A stretch of 12,897 nt of DNA from DAIOHQ01 sp036744635 (GTDB lineage: Bacteria; Planctomycetota; Phycisphaerae; Tepidisphaerales; Tepidisphaeraceae): contig DAIOHQ010000134.1 of assembly GCA_036744635.1 (NCBI GenBank), positions 1 to 12,897 on the forward strand, in the 5' to 3' direction. The stretch's first letter is position 1. Each line of letters opens with the position of its first letter. The position numbers and the translations under genes were made by a program. This document shows positions 9,959 through 12,897 of this stretch, piece by piece. A model generated the notes under the pieces. The model did not search any database and was not told the DNA's origin. It was given only the letters and a program-made list of their open reading frames with translations.

Positions 9959-12237
9959 TGGGAGTTTGGGGGATTGTCGTTTGTCGGCGCGGAATTCTGC
10001 GAAGGTTCGGGGGCAGATTGGGTAGTTGGGTGACCGCCGCGCTCCATGCCGCGCATGTGTTCGTCGAAGGCGCCGGGTTCGACGGCATTGGGGGTCAGTT
10101 TGGTGCCCTTTTTCTCCTCCTCGGACATCGGCTTGAGCACATCCGGTTGCAGGGCGACGTGCGGGGTAAGGAAAATCAACAATTCAGTTTTGGTCTTGGT
10201 GACGGCGTTTCTGCGGAAGAGCAGGCCGAGAATCGGTATGTCGCCGAGAATCGGGACTTTTTGTAGCAGCGCGGTTTTCTTGTCTTCCATCAGGCCGCCG
10301 ATCACGATGGTCTGACCATCGCGGATGCCGACGCGGCTGTCGGCGGAGCGCTTGTCGATGATGGGGGCGCTGGCGGTGTCGGAAATGGGGACGCTTTGGG
10401 CGGAAAGCGCCGAGATCTCCGGCGAGACGTCGAGGATTACCAGGCCTTCGGGGTTGATGTGCGGAGTGACGTTCAAAATGATTCCGACGTCGCGGTAGCT
10501 GACGCTGTTGATCGTCTGCCCGGTGTCAGTCACGCGGCTGTTGGTGACCAGCGGAACTTCCTGGCCGACGGTGATGGAGGCGAGCTGGTTGTCGCTGGCG
10601 AGGATATAGGGGCGCGAGAGCACATCGAGCTTGCCGGCGGTGGAGAGGGCGCGGAGGGTTGCCTGCACGTTGGTCTCCAGCACGCTGACGACGAGGCCGC
10701 CCTGCACTCCAGGGGTGTCGAAGGTCGAGCCGCCGCGCTGGCCGTTGCCGTTGGCGCGCTGGTTGAGGATGGAAAAGTCGACGCCGACATCCTCGGAGGT
10801 GTCGTGGGAGACTTCGGCGATGAGCACCTTGATCAGCACCTGGGGCACAGCGTGATCGAGTTGAGTGATGATATTGCGCACGCGTTCCTGGTATTTGGTG
10901 GCGGTGGAAACCAGGAGCGAATTGGTGTCCTCGTCGGCGACGACGTACACCTGGCCGGCCAATTCGGCGGCGGCGCCGGCGAGGTTGGAGGGGACGGCTG
11001 TGCCTCCTGCGTTTGTGTTGCGGTTGATCGGATTGTTTGTGCCGAAGCCGCTGGTGCCGCCGGTGTTTCCCATGGCGCCGATGCCGCCGGTGCGGTTGCC
11101 GCCGCCCGTGTTGCTCGTGCCGAAGCCGGCATTGGGAGCGCCGGCGTTGCGGTTCTGGGTGTTGCCGGATGTTCGGCTTGCGCTGCTGCTGCCGGAGCCG
11201 AAGAGGGAATTGAGGACAGCTTCCATTTTTTTGGACTGGCCGTTTTTCAGGGAGTAGATGAAGAAGGTCTGCTCGGAAGCGGGATTGGCGTCGAGTTGAT
11301 CGAGCACATCGTCGATCACCTTCAGGGTGTCGGCCGGGCCGGTGATGACGATGGTGTTGGTGCGCTGATCCGCAGAGGCGAGCACCCGGCCGGTGCGGCC
11401 TTTGTCGGCTTGTTCCTGTCCCGTGGCGCCGCCGCCCGCGCCGCGCTGCATGGCGCGGAAGAACTGCACCTGCGGCGGGACGTTGGCCTGGTTCTGTGAC
11501 TGGTCATCGGACTTGAAGATGTCGGTGATGAGCTTGGCGGCGGCCGCGGCGTCGGCATATTTCAATTGCTTGACGCGGATGGTGTTTTCCAGGGCATCGC
11601 GTTTGTCGAGGTTGGAGACGATCTCGACGATCCGGCGCACGTTGGCGGAGGTGTCGGTGACGATCAGGGTGTTGCTGGCGCCGTTGGAGGAGACATCGGC
11701 GTCGGTGCCGATGAGCGGCTGCAGGTCCTGCTTGAGCTTTACCGCGTCTACGCTGCGGACGGGGATGACCTGAGTGATCAGCTCATCGGTCTGGGCAATG
11801 AGCTTGGGATCAGCGCCGAAACGGACCGGAATGTTGGCTTTCTTGGCCTTGTCGCGCGAGGTGATCTTGAGCGTGCGCTCCATCTGGATGGCGGTGTAAC
11901 CATTTACTTTGAGGGCGGCATTGAGCAGGGAGACGGCCTCGTCGGCGCTGACCGGCTGCTTGCTCAGCACCGTAACCCGGCCGGTGATGGGGACTTCCTT
12001 GAGCACGATGAAGCCGTATTCATCGGAGAGCTGGTCGAGCACGGAGTCAACCGGGACATCCTTGAAGTTGAGGCTGATCTGCGTGGTGGCGGGGTGATTG
12101 TTGTTGGCCCGGTTGGTGGCGGCGGGGCGGGTGGAGAGTTCCGGCTGGGTGGTGGGATCCAGCGCCCACAGCGGTGGGAGCGGGGACGCCAGGGTCATCG
12201 CGGCGGCGAGGAGGATGGATGTTTTCACGTTCTGCAT
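9955..12237 (-). CDS. gspD: Type II secretion system secretin GspD
   Basis: GspD forms the outer-membrane channel of the type II secretion system. The product has 760 residues, within the family's range. Order of parts: signal peptide (1-25); N0 domain (about 50-120, starting ISLNFKDVPVDSVLDQL); N1 (about 150-212); N2 (about 218-315); N3 (about 322-462), which carries a Gly/Asn/Thr/Ser-rich insert (about 347-415); and the C-terminal secretin domain (about 463-700) with the signature VPILGDIPILGLLFRR (661-676). The tail beyond 700 is charged and Pro/Asn-rich, as in S-domain or pilotin-binding ends. I chose the ATG at 12237, which has AAAGG 7 nt upstream; an ATG at 12252 and a GTG at 12255 overlap the upstream stop codon (TGATG) and would add 5 or 6 residues. 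It lies downstream of the gspC-like gene and upstream of a coupled lipoprotein gene. Confidence 0.95.
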   Translation of the reverse strand: MQNVKTSILLAAAMTLASPLPPLWALDPTTQPELSTRPAATNRANNNHPATTQISLNFKDVPVDSVLDQLSDEYGFIVLKEVPITGRVTVLSKQPVSADEAVSLLNAALKVNGYTAIQMERTLKITSRDKAKKANIPVRFGADPKLIAQTDELITQVIPVRSVDAVKLKQDLQPLIGTDADVSSNGASNTLIVTDTSANVRRIVEIVSNLDKRDALENTIRVKQLKYADAAAAAKLITDIFKSDDQSQNQANVPPQVQFFRAMQRGAGGGATGQEQADKGRTGRVLASADQRTNTIVITGPADTLKVIDDVLDQLDANPASEQTFFIYSLKNGQSKKMEAVLNSLFGSGSSSASRTSGNTQNRNAGAPNAGFGTSNTGGGNRTGGIGAMGNTGGTSGFGTNNPINRNTNAGGTAVPSNLAGAAAELAGQVYVVADEDTNSLLVSTATKYQERVRNIITQLDHAVPQVLIKVLIAEVSHDTSEDVGVDFSILNQRANGNGQRGGSTFDTPGVQGGLVVSVLETNVQATLRALSTAGKLDVLSRPYILASDNQLASITVGQEVPLVTNSRVTDTGQTINSVSYRDVGIILNVTPHINPEGLVILDVSPEISALSAQSVPISDTASAPIIDKRSADSRVGIRDGQTIVIGGLMEDKKTALLQKVPILGDIPILGLLFRRNAVTKTKTELLIFLTPHVALQPDVLKPMSEEEKKGTKLTPNAVEPGAFDEHMRGMERGGHPTTQSAPEPSQNSAPTNDNPPNSQ

Positions 12238-12251
12238 ATTTCTGCCTTTCA

Positions 12252-12897
12252 TCACTTGCCACCGAGTTCCTGGAGACGTTTTTGTTTGAGACGCTGGATG
12301 ATGTCATCGCCGCTGCCGGTATCGCTGGGAGCGCTGGCCGGGGCGGTGGTGCCGGCGGCGACGGCGGCGCGGGAGCTGACGGCCGGGCCTTCGCCGCCGT
12401 CGAGAGTCTGGCCAATGGAGACGCGGATGACGGCATCATTGCTGGTGTAGTCGAGATAGGACAGCGAGATCTCGGTGATCTTTCCGCGGGCGACGGAATC
12501 GCCGACGCGCAGCTTGAGCATCCGGCCGGCGATCGTGTCTTCGAGAAAGGCGATCATCTCGCCGTCGGTGTCGAGGGCGCCGTCGAAGACGATGGACTGT
12601 TCCGGGCGAGCGGCGGGCGCGGTGGTGGAAGCTGTGGTTGAAGAGTGGACAGGCTCATCGCCGCGGATGCTGATACGGCTTTTGGTGAAGATGCTGCGGG
12701 CGCGCAGGAGGGAAAATTCGCTGGGGAGGGACCTGGACGATTGTGCCGGGGGCGATGGCTGCGTGGTCGGTGCGGCGATGGGCGAGAAGTTGCGGGCGTA
12801 GGTATTTGCGGTGGTTGGGGCAGCGCTGGCGGGGCGGGAGGCTGGCTGGGCATCCTCTGCCGTGGTGGGGCCCGTAGTTGGCGCTGTAGCGATTTCA
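12252..12897 (-). CDS. GspC-like type II secretion protein, cut by the window edge
   Basis: The frame is open without a stop from the right edge to the TGA at 12254-12252, giving at least 215 residues; the N-terminus lies outside the window. An internal ATG at 12557 is not the start, since the coding character continues upstream. First comes a Pro/Ala/Thr/Ser-rich linker (12897 to about 12728), then PSEFSLLRARSIFTKSRI (about 12725-12672), then a folded part with YLDYTSNDAVIRVSIGQ and LKLRVGDSVARGKITEISL. The pattern (RNIF-like start, VGD then G.I..I, short strands) resembles the periplasmic HR domain of GspC/PulC, which contacts the N0 domain of GspD. Position directly before gspD supports this. 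PilP-like proteins of type IV pili have a similar fold and are the alternative. The end is Gln/Lys-rich (IIQRLKQKRLQELGGK), possibly a short coiled coil. Confidence 0.75.
   Translation of the reverse strand, partial: EIATAPTTGPTTAEDAQPASRPASAAPTTANTYARNFSPIAAPTTQPSPPAQSSRSLPSEFSLLRARSIFTKSRISIRGDEPVHSSTTASTTAPAARPEQSIVFDGALDTDGEMIAFLEDTIAGRMLKLRVGDSVARGKITEISLSYLDYTSNDAVIRVSIGQTLDGGEGPAVSSRAAVAAGTTAPASAPSDTGSGDDIIQRLKQKRLQELGGK

Noticed and set aside
10396..11499. 367-codon open frame on the + strand opposite gspD
   Set aside because: Shadow of gspD; its Ala/Gly/Val-rich product has no recognisable feature.
12554..12853. 99-codon open frame on the - strand in another frame of the gspC-like gene
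   Set aside because: Pro/Ser/Ala-rich shadow; the frame ending at 12252 is continuous to the window edge and carries a GspC-like domain.

Overview
The window is a GC-rich bacterial chromosome segment. The gene families (two-domain MoeB-rhodanese, GluQRS, MazG-like hydrolase, a type II secretion secretin with a short GspC-like partner), the GC-rich codon use and the many different intergenic palindromes suggest a planctomycete or a relative (perhaps Phycisphaerae). This is an inference from style; no rRNA or marker gene is present to fix it.

Layout. On the + strand, 338-1663 encodes a MoeB/ThiF-type adenylyltransferase fused to a C-terminal rhodanese domain. Everything else reads on the - strand. 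From 5011 down to 1890 lie a MazG-like pyrophosphohydrolase, a small probable lipoprotein, a glutamyl-Q tRNA(Asp) synthetase and an RluA-family pseudouridine synthase. The last two, and possibly the MoeB-rhodanese protein through thiolation, act in RNA modification. Position 5115-7721 encodes an exported 868-residue TPR protein with an HExxH zinc metalloprotease domain in the middle.

Positions 7722-8276 carry no convincing gene but are full of repeats: a likely -10 box, a set of short direct and inverted repeats, an 84-nt multi-hairpin element, and five tandem copies of an 8-nt unit. Next comes the most unusual part, 8228-9323: two small genes of unknown function on the - strand, separated by an attC-like structured site with short AAC/GTT-type cores at the ends. 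It looks like a small integron-type gene-cassette cluster without an integrase in view (CALIN/SALIN-like).

The right end, 9443-12897, is part of a type II secretion operon read leftwards: a GspC-like protein cut by the window edge, the secretin GspD, and a lipoprotein whose periplasmic part resembles a pseudopilin without the prepilin helix. Their overlaps (TGATG or a 15-nt gap between the first pair, ATGA between the second) indicate translational coupling.

Most intergenic gaps contain a different perfect or near-perfect palindrome (170-253, 1711-1836, 2937-2957, 3924-3982, 5062-5083, 8001-8084), suggesting several families of dispersed palindromic repeats. I do not see a clearly new defence or metabolic system. 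The best leads are the cassette pair and the lipoprotein-anchored pseudopilin-like protein coupled to the secretin.
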